Numbered from the stretch's first letter, positions 1 to 12,637 are shown. The stretch: 64,000 nt of DNA from Orthonyx spaldingii (GCA_013397795.1 VZTJ01005702.1:1066925-1130924); one strand, 5' to 3'. The notes: generated from the sequence alone by a model not told the origin. Program-made: numbers and translations.

Positions 1-3000
1 AAATACTACTAACAGTACCTGGCGTTCTCTGTCTCCGTGGAACATCTGTTTATTGATATCTTAAATTTTGTATGAGTTGAATACATGTATTGCACTCTGT
101 GTAGAATAATTTCCACTCTCACTGAGCTCTCCAGCAAAGCTCTTGGGATGGTCTTGTACAGTAATTTACAGCCTTTGCATCAGGTGTTTCCCGTTTTTAC
201 ATCAAGACAAACTGCTAATGCAGGGGAATACTCTTCTTCTTGGGGATACATAACAGGAGATGCCCTTTTCCATGAATTTCTGAAACATGTAGTTGTGCTG
301 TAAAGAATAGTGTTGTCCTCTCCCAGGCCAATCACGAAAGGAAAGCATTCTGTCTCATAGCAATGACTTGAGCGGAATGAAATAGAACCAGAACCTGTTT
401 GTCCTTCTAGCAGAAGGATTCCCTACATTCTGTGTACACAGAAAAGACAGTGCCTAAGTCATGGGCAAAATCATTATCATAATAAGCAAGTGCTGCCCAG
501 GATTTTAGAAGGGCAGAGTGAATGCTTCTCCAAGTGCCTCAGTGCAGAGTCAGGAGGGAGTTCTACCACGGCGGCTGCCCAGGGCGAATAGCTGCGTGCA
601 CTGTGGGCTAGGCTTACACGGAGTGATGGATGACTCCGTGCCTGGCGTGCCTCGGGTGACTGCGCAAGTGACAGGAGCATTGATCATCGCCATTCAGCAG
701 TCCTTTGTTGTGTGACATTCGCCACAGTCTCGGCCGACACCACTCTTCTGCTGTCTGTGCACAGATGCTTTTGTGCTGTGATGAGAACGAGGAGAAGCAC
801 GGGCGCCGGCAGAGTGGATTCCTGGGCTTCCCCCCTCTCCCAGCCATGTACATCTGAAGACACTCGAGAGCACCCACAGCCCACCATGTGGTGGGAGGTG
901 CTGCTTAAATGGATTTTGTCTTTGAGTTGTGATAGGCTCTGCTGGTAACTTGCCTGGCTGCAAAAATTCTGTATTCCTCATTCACTACCTGTATCATCAC
1001 TCATTGCCTGACTGTATTTCTACTACTCTTCAGAGAGTATCTCTTCTTCCAGGGCATCTGCTGAAGTGGTGGTTTGTCTCAAGAACAGGGTCCTTTGCAT
1101 CCCTTCTTTCCTTTTTCAAAAACAATGCAATATTGGTGTTAAAGCATGTGTTGCTTCATGACCATTTGAAGAAATGCTTAGAACTTTTCCAGGGAAGAAA
1201 TTTTCAGGCTCTCTGCCTGTGCCTTGAAGTTAGTGTTTTCCAGATGCTTGTAACATGAATTCTCAAAACGTGTTCAAAGTCCATTTTCAGTAGTTTTTTC
1301 AAGCAGAGTGTAGAAGGACCAAAAACCTGAGAGCTCAACAGAAAGCAGTTTCACTTTGATGAGAGGTGTATTGGTGGCAGGAGTTTCAGCCAACTGGATC
1401 TTCTAGAAGTGAAAGTAAATGAGTCTGGTAGTGAGATATGCATTGAGTAACGTGGTTTAAGTATGATGAAATTTATTTTAAGCCCTTAAGGGAATACTGT
1501 GGGTACCATAAGTTAATATACTCCTTGCAGAATTGTAGAAGAATGGCCTTAAATGAAGATCCATCAGTGCTGCTGTTAATTATTCCTTCCATGCAACTCC
1601 AAATAAAAAAGTGGCGGGGTTTTAATTTTGTGATTACCAGAAGACTAATAATGCTTTTGCCAAAGGCCGTGGTGATCTTTAAAGTATGTAATGTAATTGC
1701 CTTATTCCTGTGCCATTAATTGTGCTCCAAACGTGGTCATCTGTCTTATGAGCAAATGTTACTCTGTTACCTCAAAGAAAACGTGCTATGAATGGTGAAA
1801 GGATCCAACTTAAAATTCACATTCTTTTGTTTGAATTTTTCTGGTTAATGTTGTAACAGAAGAAGGTTAAAAAGAGGGAACTATGTATATTTGTTTAGTG
1901 TATTCAGTGCAATTCATGTCAGGGCCCAACACTTAGCCTATGAGTTATGACTTTACATGAGTATAGGACACCAAAATTAAGAGAGAGTGACTGTAAAACC
2001 CAGCAGACTTAGCAGAGGAATTCAAAGAAACATGTAGCCCATGAAGCCACATTCAGCTCACTTAATTTCTATTAGAATGAATTGTTTGTGACTTGTAAGA
2101 CATCTTCTGTTTTTTAATCTCTAGCAATAAATCTAAATAATGAGCTCATTACTAGTGAGCTGCAAGAAAATGTCAAATTTTACATTCAAAGTATCAGAAT
2201 ATGGTTTGACAAAGTGGCTAGGGAAGAATTAAGTTTTTCACTGCTGAAATGTATCTTCCTTCCTTCCCTTGCTTCTGCTGCTTGTTTGAAGATGTTCAGT
2301 GGAAAAAATTACCTTTTTTTTTTCTCTGTGTTTTTGTGTTTTCACTTCCTCTATAGCAAATTCCAACGGTTTACCTTCCAGTTAAATGAATGCCAGAAAA
2401 GTCTGGGCAGCAGGGACAGAGCAGGAGAGAAAGGTAGAAGACTTAAGAATGAACAGGAATTACCCTTTCAGCAAGGCAGGGTGCGCATTTGGTTCAGCCA
2501 CAGTGTAAAACCATGCCCTAAATTGGTGGTTTGGAGGCAGGAATCACTGCAGTTGCACTTCTGTATACTTTCAAGACAGGGAGGCAAGCAGAGCTGTGGA
2601 GATGTGCAGAGCATGCCTTCCGTCACACAGTGCTACCCCTGTCAGCTCCTGGAGTTTTCAGTTTGATTCCCACCCTGAATTTAAAATCCAACATCTGCAG
2701 CATACATGCATAAACAGGCCTTTAACACCCACAAAGAGGAATTGTATCCTTAATTGTCAGAGGATTGAGATTTAAGGGTTTTCCTCACCTGTCTGGCTTG
2801 TAGTAAATAAATGAGCTTTCTGCAATTCTTTTTTGTCTATAGTCTGGGAATAATCTGTATGAGTCATTGTGCCTATTCTTTTGTTTAATGTATGGGATGC
2901 TCTTGGAAAGTTAACAGCAATTTATACTAAAAGTGAGTAACTGTGAGAGGTTATGAGGTAACCTTTAGTTTCTCATTTAAAGCTGCTCTGCATTTCAATG

Positions 3001-6000
3001 GTAAAATTACTTTCTTATGGAAAAATAAATGTTTCTGAGGAAAAGATTGAAATAGCTTGTTATGGAGTCCCAAGGGAATCAGCTCTTAATTTAAGTGTAT
3101 TCCTGGGAGCCAAGTTTCCTGTGCAGCCCTTGCTGCCAGGAGGCAGCCGAGGCCTGAGACTCAGCCAAAGGAGATAATAAGTCTCCTTTGAAGGAAGGAA
3201 GAATGAATTGCCATACCTGCTGGTTCCATCAAAAGCATGGATTGGGTGTCAACAATCAGAAACCTCCAGTGCCCAGACCTCAGCAGGGCAAATACCGCCC
3301 TGGCAGCCTTCTTTAGCAAAAGGTAGAAAGTACACATTATATCCAAGTAGCTTATGGTCTGTTAAACTAAGGGGCAAATATTTTTCTATTACCTTTTCTT
3401 CTAGATCTTACAACAACAACATAAAATTTTGGCAACCAATGCTAAGTATTTTCTTCATGGCATGGAAAATGTTCAGGCTTAACATATTCATGTGTAGTTT
3501 TCTGCTGGACTTTATGTTCAGCAGTGGTAGCAGTGAATTCCTGTGTTCCATGACATCTGAGAATGCGTGGAAAGAAAAATGAACAGGAAGACTCCCTCTG
3601 TTGGGGGGGAGTGGAGGGGGGAAAAAACGTATCTGTTACATTCCAAAATCAGTCATAATAATGGAAGTTCACATCAAATAATTCCTAGAGTCAAAATGGA
3701 CAAACATCTGGCTTATTCATCCCTAGCTATACTAACAAAAATATGATATCCTGTTAGAGAAATCACTGATCATCCTGGTTTATTTTGGCGATTGCACACC
3801 TTGGTATTTTTCACTTTAAAAAGAACATATCAGTACTTTATAGCTAACACATCTCCAGTTCCAGATTCACAGTTCATGTGCTTCTGTGACTTTGAACTCT
3901 TCCTTTCCTGAGTTTACCAGCAGACAGCTGCACCAGAACAGATATGTTTACATGTGGGGAGTAAATGGCAACTTGCAGCTCAGAGTTTCCATTTCCTTTT
4001 ACATTGTTCAGGAATCCAGGCTCACAATTCGTCCTCAAGCTTCGTCTCGTGTGTGCATCTGACTTGGCCCTTTATAGTACAAATGCTTTGTTTTGACATT
4101 GATTTGTTGATACAAAGGGCTGACTAGGGAAAAGCTACTTTCACTAGAAATTGTCCTCAGTATACATGAAGTTCAATTGGGGGTGAAATAGCTTTTTAAA
4201 AAATATTCTAAACATCGTTTTCTGTAAGGCTTTTAAGCACTATATCAATGTAAGACTAGTGTAGAACCACTTTATGCAGCTTTAGCAAGATAGATGTATT
4301 TTTAGATGGAGAAAAATTACATTTTGTATTAAGAATGATGGTGAAATCTGATTAGCTGCTTAACACACAGCACCATCTATTTAAGCTATTGTCACGTGTA
4401 GGTGATTCCCAGATGTCCTTGGTAAGGCAGTAATTACATGAAGGAGGTTATGATAATTATAAACAAGAAACAAAACCGTCAGGGTGATTTGTTCATTTGC
4501 CTGAGCCCTGAAGTAGAATTACAGACTCCAGTGAAGAGTTCTGACTTGACACCACCCAACAGACTTATCTCTATTGCTTAATTTCACTCCCATGAGCTTC
4601 TCCTTCCCCTTTTGTACCTAATTTTGATATTTTGGGCTCTTGCTCTGAATGAAAACTATGGTTTTTTTATGATTTTGGTAGCAGGAGTGAGTGAAGTAGA
4701 TGTTACATAAACGATCTCTAAAAAGACCTGTAGTAATTGTGTGTTGTGTTTTGCCTATTGGTTTTTTGAATCAACATCCTGCAGTTACCCTGATATGTTA
4801 GAATGCTTTTGGTCACGCTCACGTGGATATTTTGAGAACAAATTATTTTACCTTATTTGAGCATTTTGATGCAGTTTATTTCTGATATATGTGTAAATTA
4901 ATTGCTAGGTTTGACCTATAGCCCACTCTTAACAGTAATGCAATAGTAGTACACTGCTGATACATGAAATTTTAATTTTTAATCCTCATGTCAATGTTCT
5001 TTAGGATGCTTAGGCTCTAAAACTGAAGCATAAAATCAAAAACAGGTTTGCACTTTAGGTTTTCCACTTTATACCACCACACAGTGAGAGTCCAGAGAAC
5101 TGTACTGACTGAAAATTGCTCCCAGAAGATAATCTTTTAGCACTTGTCCAGCTCATCATTGAGTCTTGTCGGTGTGAGGGGATCCAGAATGCAAAACAAG
5201 GCCTGGGACTGTAATAACACTGATCTAGGTCAGTACATGTTTGCCATGGGGTTGTGTTCCGAGCCTGGAAATGCAAATACCTGTGTGTTTTCTGTGAGCT
5301 CGCTGAAGGCAAATCATTTACCTCTTTACTTGCATTAAAACTGCATTAGAACTGTGTTTGTGGCCTGGAAATCAAAGCAAGCGGTTAACACCATGCTGGT
5401 ACATATTAGAAACCCCCTACCTGCTTTCAGGGCAGCAGCCCATGTAGCCATGATCTGTGGGGCTGGGAAATGGTTGCTTGGCAGGGCACAGGATAAACAG
5501 GCATTCAGGGAGGGGAGCTGAAGCTGGGCAAAAATGTATAGGCAGGTGGTAGTGTTTGTGTCATAAACTTTTCTTCAGTTGAAGTACAGCAGACCACAAC
5601 TACTTAAGTAGATGTTTATTGCCCAAAATTTATGTGAATTCACCTGTAATCTGCAATTCTCTTCTATTGACAAACTATGTATGAGAAATTATTATTAAAA
5701 AAAATGGACCCATGTATTACTTTAATTTTCTGCTCTTACATGTAAAGTGAGCAGCTCTCCACGTACTACTTTCAGTTTCTGTTGTTACAGTTAAAGTGAT
5801 TAGCTGGTTTATCTCATGATCACTAATTGCAGAATAGTTTGAAACTTCCCATTCGTAGTCTGTGTTTTTCATTGATGCTTTCATTTGAAAGCAGGAAACA
5901 ATCTGAATGTAATTGTATTAAGTGTTTCAGTACAAAGATTTTAAAATATAATAGCTTGGCATGTTGTTCTATCTTCTTACTATTCCTTGGAGGAAATAAA

Positions 6001-8235
6001 ATGGAGTTGCAACTTTCATCCAGGCAGCTTTTCTACTACATCCTGTTTCCTTCCGCACACTGGAGAAAGCACTGACGTTCGTATCCCTTTCCTCCACTTC
6101 CAATGAAAAAATCCCGTTCTCCATATTGTAGCACTCACTCTGGTGAACTCTGATACAGTATTTGGATTGTTCAGGCAAATGTGAATTTTGCCCTCCGTAT
6201 CAAAAGATAGATTGCAAAGAATAGAGGAATATGCACAGCCCTGGCTGCCTGGACTGCCCAAAGGGTGGCTTACTATGTGAGCAGTTGCTGTGGAAGGCTG
6301 ACATCTTTGCTTTTCTCCCACTGAAAGGCAAACTTGCAATCCCTTCTTTCTCAAAGGGAAACTGACCCTTGAAAAGGCTTGGCATGAAATGGATTAACTC
6401 CCTGGAAACTTTGTTTGGAAATGTTAGGAGACTGCTATGTATATGTGCTGGCAATCGCTGTAAGAGACAAATTATTTTCCCACCCTCTCAAGCACTTGGT
6501 AGTTTATCTGTTGTTTATATTAAAGATTGATCGTGGTTATATATTCCTAATTCAGGGATCTCATTAATCACCCTGTGCCACATAAGAGACTGGAGAAGAA
6601 GAATGAGGGTTACTGGAAAGCAGAAATGTGATCCCTGGCTCTGCTTTTAATATGACTTATCCTGACATTAGCTTTGCTCCTATGAATTACTGCGTTTGTG
6701 TAAACACATTTTCTTTTTCTTTTCTGTTTTTCTCAGGGCTATTTAGAAAAAGATGATATACTTATTACAATGATTGAGGAGAACGTTAATCATGACACTT
6801 GCCATGTTACTATTTCAAGAGGTCCCTGCTCCCCCCAGCAGGCCCACCCCCTTGTTTGCTACGACTTGCTTCCTCTCCCAGCCCCAGCAGCCATTTCCTC
6901 CCTCAGAGCAGATCCAGGCAATTGTTTCAGCCTGTGCAAAATGAAGAAGAGGTGGAAAAGGACCAGTGGGGTTAGGATGAATGCTCAAAGGCTGGGACTT
7001 CCTAAAGTATATCAGCTGCCAACAGTGAGATACTTTCCGCCACAGCAACAGAGCAGATCTGTACATCCTCCTCCTTGACCCTGCTGAAGGTTGCCAGCCC
7101 TGAAATATTCAATCATCTCTTTGTGGTCCCTTCCCCTCCTAAGTACAAGAGACAAAACTGCTAGCAAAAGGGAAAGAGAAGGGAATTTACGAGTTTTTAC
7201 AAGTTGATTTGGGTTATAAAGAACACGTTACCAGCCCTGCTTGGAGTCAGGTCCAGAAGCCTCTGGAGCAAACTGTTTTCCCACCCTGACTTGTCTGCCT
7301 GAAAGTCCCTTCACATCTTTGAGAGGCGTGCATTGAGTCCAGCTCTTTAATGTGTTCTGGTGGAAAATTGTTGCATCGGCAAATTTTCAACCAACAGGAG
7401 ATTTAATCCCTTAAATATTTTATTTGCTGTGTGCTTTTCTTTGTCTAATATAAAAAAATTCTTGGATTTTAAAAAGAAGCAATCAAAATAATTTCTATTT
7501 GACAAATCAGAACAAATTCACTCTGAAGAGACTGGTATCATTTCATTCAGATTATCTTCTCTTTATTTGTAGCTCCACTAAACATACTTTGCCAGAGGTA
7601 TCCAAATTCTGCACAGATTTTTCTCGAGTCATGTTACATTCATGTCTGACTTCTTTGGTGCAAAATCCCATTATTAAATTCACTATTTAACAGCATATTC
7701 AACACTGAGACGGGACTGTAACTGCTGGTTTGTGTTTATAACTACACATCTTGGTCACAAAAGCAAGAGATCACCAGAAGTTCTACAAACCTAGGAGAAT
7801 TTAGGTCCATTAGTTGTGACGAAAGCACATTTTCAGTGACATCAAAGGAGGAAGAATAATATAGGAAAGTCTTATATCTGTGAGAATTTGCAATCATTTT
7901 ACATACAATTGTACAGAAACAGTGATTTTAGAGGACTAGATATTTTTTAAATACTTTGGTTCAAACTAATTTAGATTGCTTGGTTTTTTCCCTCCATATA
8001 ACTACCTTTGATGGCATATTGTACATATCGAGAATAAGACAATTTATTTCTGAGTTGGGAATAGGTTTTTAATCAGACTCAGTAATGTAAATAGACCTCT
8101 ATTTAAAAGTTCATTCAAAACTGAGCACTGGTGTGTATTTAAGTGCGCTGTATGCTAAAGTAGAAATATCCCCCAGTGTTTAACCAAAAGCATGTTTAAT
8201 GTGTGGTTTTGTTTTGTTTTTTTAATGTTTAACAG
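1..8235 (+). other. MTHFD1L: Intron of MTHFD1L, no exon recognised
   Basis: This stretch lies upstream of the first recognised exon and ends in a pyrimidine-rich acceptor, a T/G-rich tract followed by TTTAACAG. Because that exon starts in phase 1 and in mid-protein, an earlier exon must exist. I looked for the sequence encoding the preceding part of the ligase domain and did not see it here, so it probably lies left of the window. The sequence is AT-rich with many stops in all frames. The only compositional feature is a CpG-enriched pocket near 540-870. The open frames in this stretch are short and show no recognisable domain. Confidence 0.7.
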
Positions 8236-8375
8236 TAACTGAAGCCGGCTTTGGTGCTGACATTGGGATGGAGAAATTCTTCAACATCAAATGCAGAGCG
8301 TCTGGCTTGGTTCCCAGTGTGGTTGTACTTGTTGCTACAGTGAGGGCTTTGAAGATGCATGGAGGTGGGCCAAAT
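8236..8375 (+). CDS. MTHFD1L: MTHFD1L internal coding exon with FTHFS signature 2
   Basis: This coding exon of the mitochondrial 10-formyltetrahydrofolate synthetase starts with the last two bases of a Val codon and then reads 46 codons. They begin TEAGFGADIGMEKF and end MHGGGPN. The segment VATVRALKMHGG matches the second conserved signature of formate-tetrahydrofolate ligases. The enzyme interconverts formate, THF and ATP with 10-formyl-THF, ADP and phosphate in mitochondria. There it mainly releases formate for export to cytosolic one-carbon metabolism. The acceptor is TTTAACAG and the donor is GTAAGT. The exon maps to roughly residues 709-755 of the 978-residue human protein. That numbering is counted from the protein end and is approximate. 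Confidence 0.96.
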
Positions 8376-10143
8376 GTAAGTTTTTGCACCTTTCTTGGAA
8401 AAATCAAATTGTTGCTAATATTTGAAATAAGTAAAATCCCTTGACTTAAGAAATATTTGGGGTAGTCTATGGGGCAGCATTTAGATAACCCTTCTGAGAT
8501 ACCTCATTGTATAGACGTTATCTCTAAAGATAATGCTATATTTAAGTTCAGGCACGAATGAAAGAGGGACGAAAGAGCTCTGAAGAAGTACTGTATCTTG
8601 CAGAGCAAGGGAAGTTTGTTGCATCAAAAAAAATTGTAAGAGATAGATAAATGATAGATAGACAGATAGATAGATAGATACATAGATAGATAGATAGGTA
8701 GATAGATAGATAGATAGATATTCTTTTCCTTGCCTTTTGACACAGCAGTTGTAAGTGCACTGGAGTAGTCACAGGCTGGGAAATTTGATGGCCAAGGAGG
8801 AATGAGGTGAGTTTGAGTTGCAGTATATGAGTGGAAGTAGAGAACATTGTTAGTGAAAGTTTTGAGATTTCTTTCACTCCAGTAATGGGTACCCCTTATG
8901 TCCTTTTATTTTGCTCCGATTAATTCTCTCAGGGATGCTGAAGTAACTGATGAAATTTTTCAAGTGTTTTCCTGGTGTACCAAGAGTCACTAGTGTACCA
9001 TTTTTTGCTGTCTAAGCCACAAAGAGACTTTACAGATTTCTGATGTGGAAATGCTCCTCAAACATGCAATCATATCAGACTCTGCTAGCCAAGCAGACAG
9101 ACAACTCCTAGGAACACTTTCATCTGCCCAGCTGCAGGCTAGAAAGTGATGCTGCCGGGGAAACAGTCTCGCTGGGTGAAAATACCAGAGCTGTTTCCAC
9201 AGCCACAAATTTTAGAATCCATGGTTTCCCTTACAGCTAATTATCTCTAAGAGTTAAAGCTGAGCTACCCTTTTTCAGTCTCTCAGGTTGATATAATGAT
9301 ATAAATTTCTATCATTTTAGTCCACTTCTAATGCATTTTTTCTTGATTTTGAGTTATATTTCTCCATCCCTATCAAGGCAACTATATTTTCACATGTGTT
9401 ATCACTCAATCTAGCAAAAATAGAACTTATATGTCTTAATAACTGTCTCTATTTCTGTCTCACTTGTGTCCTTAGAAGTTTAAAGCTTTCATTTGTTTAC
9501 AAATGTGATGCATTCATCACTGAGGCATGTAGAGTACCAGATACTTTTACTGGGAGGTTAGCTATACAATGGACTAATGCTAGAGGCAAAAGTGAGTAAG
9601 TCTAGTGTCTGGGATTGATGTTATGTGGTCCTTGGAGGCTAAGTATGGTACCCCAGTACCCTGGTGATGCACTTTGCATGTATACCTTTGTGCTTTCCAG
9701 CAAATTACTTGCATGCAGTTCCTTGCCATGGGCAGTAATTACAGGACACTCAAAGATGATGTTCTTCTGTGTTGCTGTTATTTCTTCAGCTGTTGGAAGT
9801 TGCTGCCTATTGTCCTTGCACTGCTGGTGTGTTGTAACAATATGTAGAATGAGATCCAGTTACCTCCCCTAGTAGTCTTTTGCAACTAATTGCTGAGGCA
9901 CTGCACTTAGTTGCAAAAGGCCTGTATCTTGCTACCCAAATACAATAGGGAGTGTTGCTATTCTTTGTGTACTGGTGCAACTTGAAATAAAATGCAAGCT
10001 GCAGTCAGGCTGTGATGTTGTGTGCGCTGGTATGGGTTGACTGGCAGTATAGAAAGCAAGAAAAATTACACTTCAAACCCTTTAGGGCTATGACAAGTAT
10101 CAATCTGTGATGACTTTGATTGTTTATTATTACCTCATCCCAG
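8376..10143 (+). other. MTHFD1L: MTHFD1L intron with GATA microsatellite
   Basis: This 1.77 kb intron has a GTAAGT donor and a CCTCATCCCAG acceptor. It contains an imperfect GATA/TAGA repeat at 8641-8720. The open frames in it are short and show no recognisable domain. The Ile/Tyr/Leu/Ser-rich minus-strand frame at 8548-8877 is the translation of the microsatellite. Confidence 0.9.
8641..8720. repeat. Imperfect (GATA)n microsatellite
   Basis: About 80 bp of GATA/TAGA units are interrupted by several variant units (GACA, CATA, GGTA, AATGATA). The interruptions suggest an older, less mutable tract than the pure one at 49544-49618. It lies in the intron about 270 bp after the first recognised exon. 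Confidence 0.95.
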
Positions 10144-10185
10144 GTAACTGCTGGTGCCCCCTTGAAGAAAGAGTACACAGAAGAG
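10144..10185 (+). CDS. MTHFD1L: MTHFD1L 42-nt coding microexon
   Basis: This exon has exactly 14 codons, VTAGAPLKKEYTEE, and continues directly from GGGPN of the previous exon. Both boundaries are phase 0. The acceptor is CATCCCAG and the donor GTAAGA. The Lys-Lys-Glu-Tyr pattern agrees with the mitochondrial paralogue, whereas cytosolic MTHFD1 differs here. It belongs to the formate-THF ligase domain, at about human residues 756-769. The exon is too short to be found by ORF length. It is supported by flanking splice sites, frame continuity and family similarity. Confidence 0.95.
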
Positions 10186-11248
10186 GTAAGAGGAACTGTT
10201 ATAAAATTTAAGAGAGGTTTTTGTTTAAAGGAAAAAATTAATATGGTGTACAGAGAATCAGAATTTCTCCTTGCTCTGGCTGGATAGTGTGCAGTCTCAA
10301 GTTTGACAATAGCATGCTCTAAGGCTGACATTCAGTGAACATCTCTAACAGGCATTGCCAACAAGTAAGACCATCTCATCTTCCCTCAGCCCCTTTGTGT
10401 TATCCCTCTTGTGTATATTATGTGTGTGACTGCACGATGGATTGTATTGAGGAACTGAAATAGCTGAAAAATAACCTTTTTTCAATAGTTCTTCCAGGAT
10501 CATTAAGTTTTCAGACTGATCAACACACAGGCATTTACAGAAGCACAAGAGGAGAGTGGTGTAGGGGTCAAGGACACTCCCTGAAATTAATGATAGCATA
10601 ACCTGTTCATTAAGCAACAAGGTTAATATGTTTATGCTTCACATTTGGGGTTGGATGTCACTCTTCAAACACAGAGTGAATTCTGTTGGTTTGTTTTCTT
10701 TGTTACTTCACCCTAGACAAATTCTGGTCTTCTGCTTGTATGAGGCTAAGGATATGTGTTTTGTTACAATTAAGACAAGGCCTACAAAATGTGAGGTAGA
10801 AGAGTAAATAAGGAAATCCAGTAATGTGCTTTTATCTGGGTTATGTATGTGTATATATGAACTTTGCATCTAACATCTCTGTATGTCAAACCCCACCCCA
10901 CTACTCCAGTCTGTTTATAAACTTTGCAGACAGCAGACTAACATCCCTTTCAAAATCATGACAAGCAACCAGTCATCAACTGCACCATCTTCCTGTGTCT
11001 CAGAAGAGAGTTGTGATTTCGTGTATGAATTTTGGACACTGCTTATTACTTAAATATGTCTGATGCTTATTAATTGGAATGAGAATTAATAAGTGCCAAA
11101 ATACTATTGTCTGGAAACATTTCACTTGCCTGCAACTGTCATGATCAGCACTGTTTATGTTATGTTCACTTAAATTTATGGAAAATTCTTTGGCTGGAGA
11201 AGACTTTATGTATCTTACCATTTCCATTAATTTTTATTTATTGCACAG
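10186..11248 (+). other. MTHFD1L: MTHFD1L intron
   Basis: A 1.06 kb AT-rich intron with GTAAGA donor and TTATTGCACAG acceptor. I see no repeat, RNA gene or additional exon in it. Confidence 0.9.
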
Positions 11249-11349
11249 AATCTCCAACTGGTAGCTGATGGCTGCTGTAATCTACAGAAACAGATTCAAA
11301 TTACTCAGCTCTTTGGAGTTCCTGTTGTGGTTGCTCTAAACGTCTTCAA
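11249..11349 (+). CDS. MTHFD1L: MTHFD1L internal coding exon (101 nt)
   Basis: This exon encodes 33 codons starting NLQLVADGCCNLQKQ and ending VVVALNVF, plus the first two bases of a Lys codon. That Lys codon is completed by the first base of the next exon. The run VADGCCNLQKQIQ is diagnostic for MTHFD1L, since cytosolic MTHFD1 differs strongly here. The hydrophobic FGVPVVVALNVF strand belongs to the core of the N10-formyl-THF synthetase fold. The acceptor is TTGCACAG and the donor GTAAGT. The exon corresponds to about human residues 770-802. Confidence 0.96.
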
Positions 11350-11765
11350 GTAAGTCTGTTCTTTCATTACTCTTGTGAGTAAATACACAGTTCGAATTTC
11401 TCACTTTTGTTGGTTTTTAAATTACTTAATTTGAATGAACAAAGAAGCTATTAAAGAATTTCCTTTTTACATCATGAATATAAAGATATTTAAGTCCTTA
11501 GCTAGTTCTTAAAGTTTTAAAACCAACAAAATAAGTATATACTATTACGGAACTGATAATCTTCCATGTTAATTAGGTATAACAATTACAAACTTTTCTT
11601 GAAACATGTAAATACATATGCTGTGTATAAATGCATTATGTATATGGCAGAATTTTTATATATACCTGTTTTACCACTGGTGGTGGTAAAATAAGACTAA
11701 GTTTATAAGGTTATAAAAGAGAAATAATTAAACAAAATAATGAGATGGGACTGTTTGGTTGGCAG
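11350..11765 (+). other. MTHFD1L: MTHFD1L short intron
   Basis: A 416-bp, strongly AT-rich intron. It contains a perfect 9-bp hairpin at 11669-11691 and ends at TTGGTTGGCAG. The acceptor pyrimidine tract is unusually weak and interrupted by purines. Confidence 0.92.
11669..11691. repeat. Perfect inverted repeat near a 3' splice site
   Basis: TTTTACCAC at 11669-11677 and GTGGTAAAA at 11683-11691 form a 9-bp perfect stem with a 5-nt loop. The hairpin sits about 75 bp upstream of the acceptor of the exon at 11766. Whether it acts in splicing is unknown. Confidence 0.6.
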
Positions 11766-11943
11766 AACTGACTCTCCAGCTGAGGTTGATCTGGTGTGTA
11801 AGATTGCAAAGGAGTCTGGAGCATTTGATGCTGTACCCTGCAATCACTGGTCGGATGGTGGTAGAGGAGCAATAAAATTAGCTCAAGCTGTGGAAAAGGC
11901 AGCCAATCAGAAAAACAGTTTCAAATATCTCTACAGCTTGGAG
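11766..11943 (+). CDS. MTHFD1L: MTHFD1L internal coding exon (178 nt)
   Basis: The first base completes the split Lys codon, then 59 codons run from TDSPAEVDLVCKIAKES through AFDAVPCNHW to KYLYSLE. The GAFDAVPC.HW block is conserved in formate-THF ligases. The later part, rich in Ala, Lys and Gln, diverges from mammalian proteins, as expected for a surface helix. The donor is GTAAGA, followed 23 bp later by an 18-T run at 11967-11984. The open frame continues past the donor to 12132 by chance, but the donor matches consensus and the family similarity stops exactly there. The exon corresponds to about human residues 803-862. Confidence 0.96.
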
Positions 11944-12599
11944 GTAAGATTTCTTGATTTCTTTTCTTTTTTTTTTTTTTTTTTAATGAATTCTTTCTGC
12001 ATCAGAGTTGGACTTAAAACAAGAATAACATTGAGAACATTGAAACAAAGTTATCTAAAATACTTGGGAAGGAGCTTGCCTTGGTTTAAAATCACAGAAG
12101 CTGGAGAGAAAAGCCGTCTGTGGCTTGTCTAATCAGAGAGGAGGATACTTGCTGGTAGTGATTGTTACTTAGCACATCGAATGATATTTCTGATACTTTC
12201 GTGTTTAACATAAAAGTATGTATGCAGATGGAACACTCACCAATTATTTTGGGAGACTTCTCCAAAGATCTCACAGTCATGGTATTTGTCCTGTCTGTCG
12301 GATAAAAGGAGATGTAGTTGCTGTCTTACAGTCACAGGTATTGCACTAAGTTGTGGCTTCCTGAAGCAGTTACTGTCTGCATGAGAAGGATGTGACTGGT
12401 GGCACGTCCATGCTCATCCCAAACATCTGCCCAGCCCAGCCAGGTCAACACAGAGAGGAAGCACTGCCTTTACCTGCAGCCACTCACACAGCATGGCTCT
12501 CAGGTGGCAAAGAGCACAGGTGAGCCAGTCCTGTTTCTTCTCTCCTGATGAGCAGATTGGAGTCTGCTAGTACAACATGGTACACACAGTATATGGGTG

Positions 12600-12600
<1 letters not shown>

Positions 12601-12636
<36 letters not shown>
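12601..12636. repeat. (CTG)12 trinucleotide repeat
   Basis: Twelve uninterrupted CTG units lie on the + strand, so the MTHFD1L pre-mRNA carries a CUG tract about 660 bp into the intron. The Cys-rich plus-strand frame and Gln-rich minus-strand frame here are translations of the repeat, not genes. Confidence 0.98.

Positions 12637-12637
<1 letters not shown>

Noticed and set aside
8548..8877. Ile/Tyr/Leu/Ser-repeat minus-strand open frame
   Set aside because: It is the translation of the GATA microsatellite.
11944..12132. In-frame extension of the exon ending at 11943
   Set aside because: The donor matches consensus, similarity to the ligase family ends at it, and the following residues are a poly-Phe run from an 18-T tract. 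This is chance read-through.
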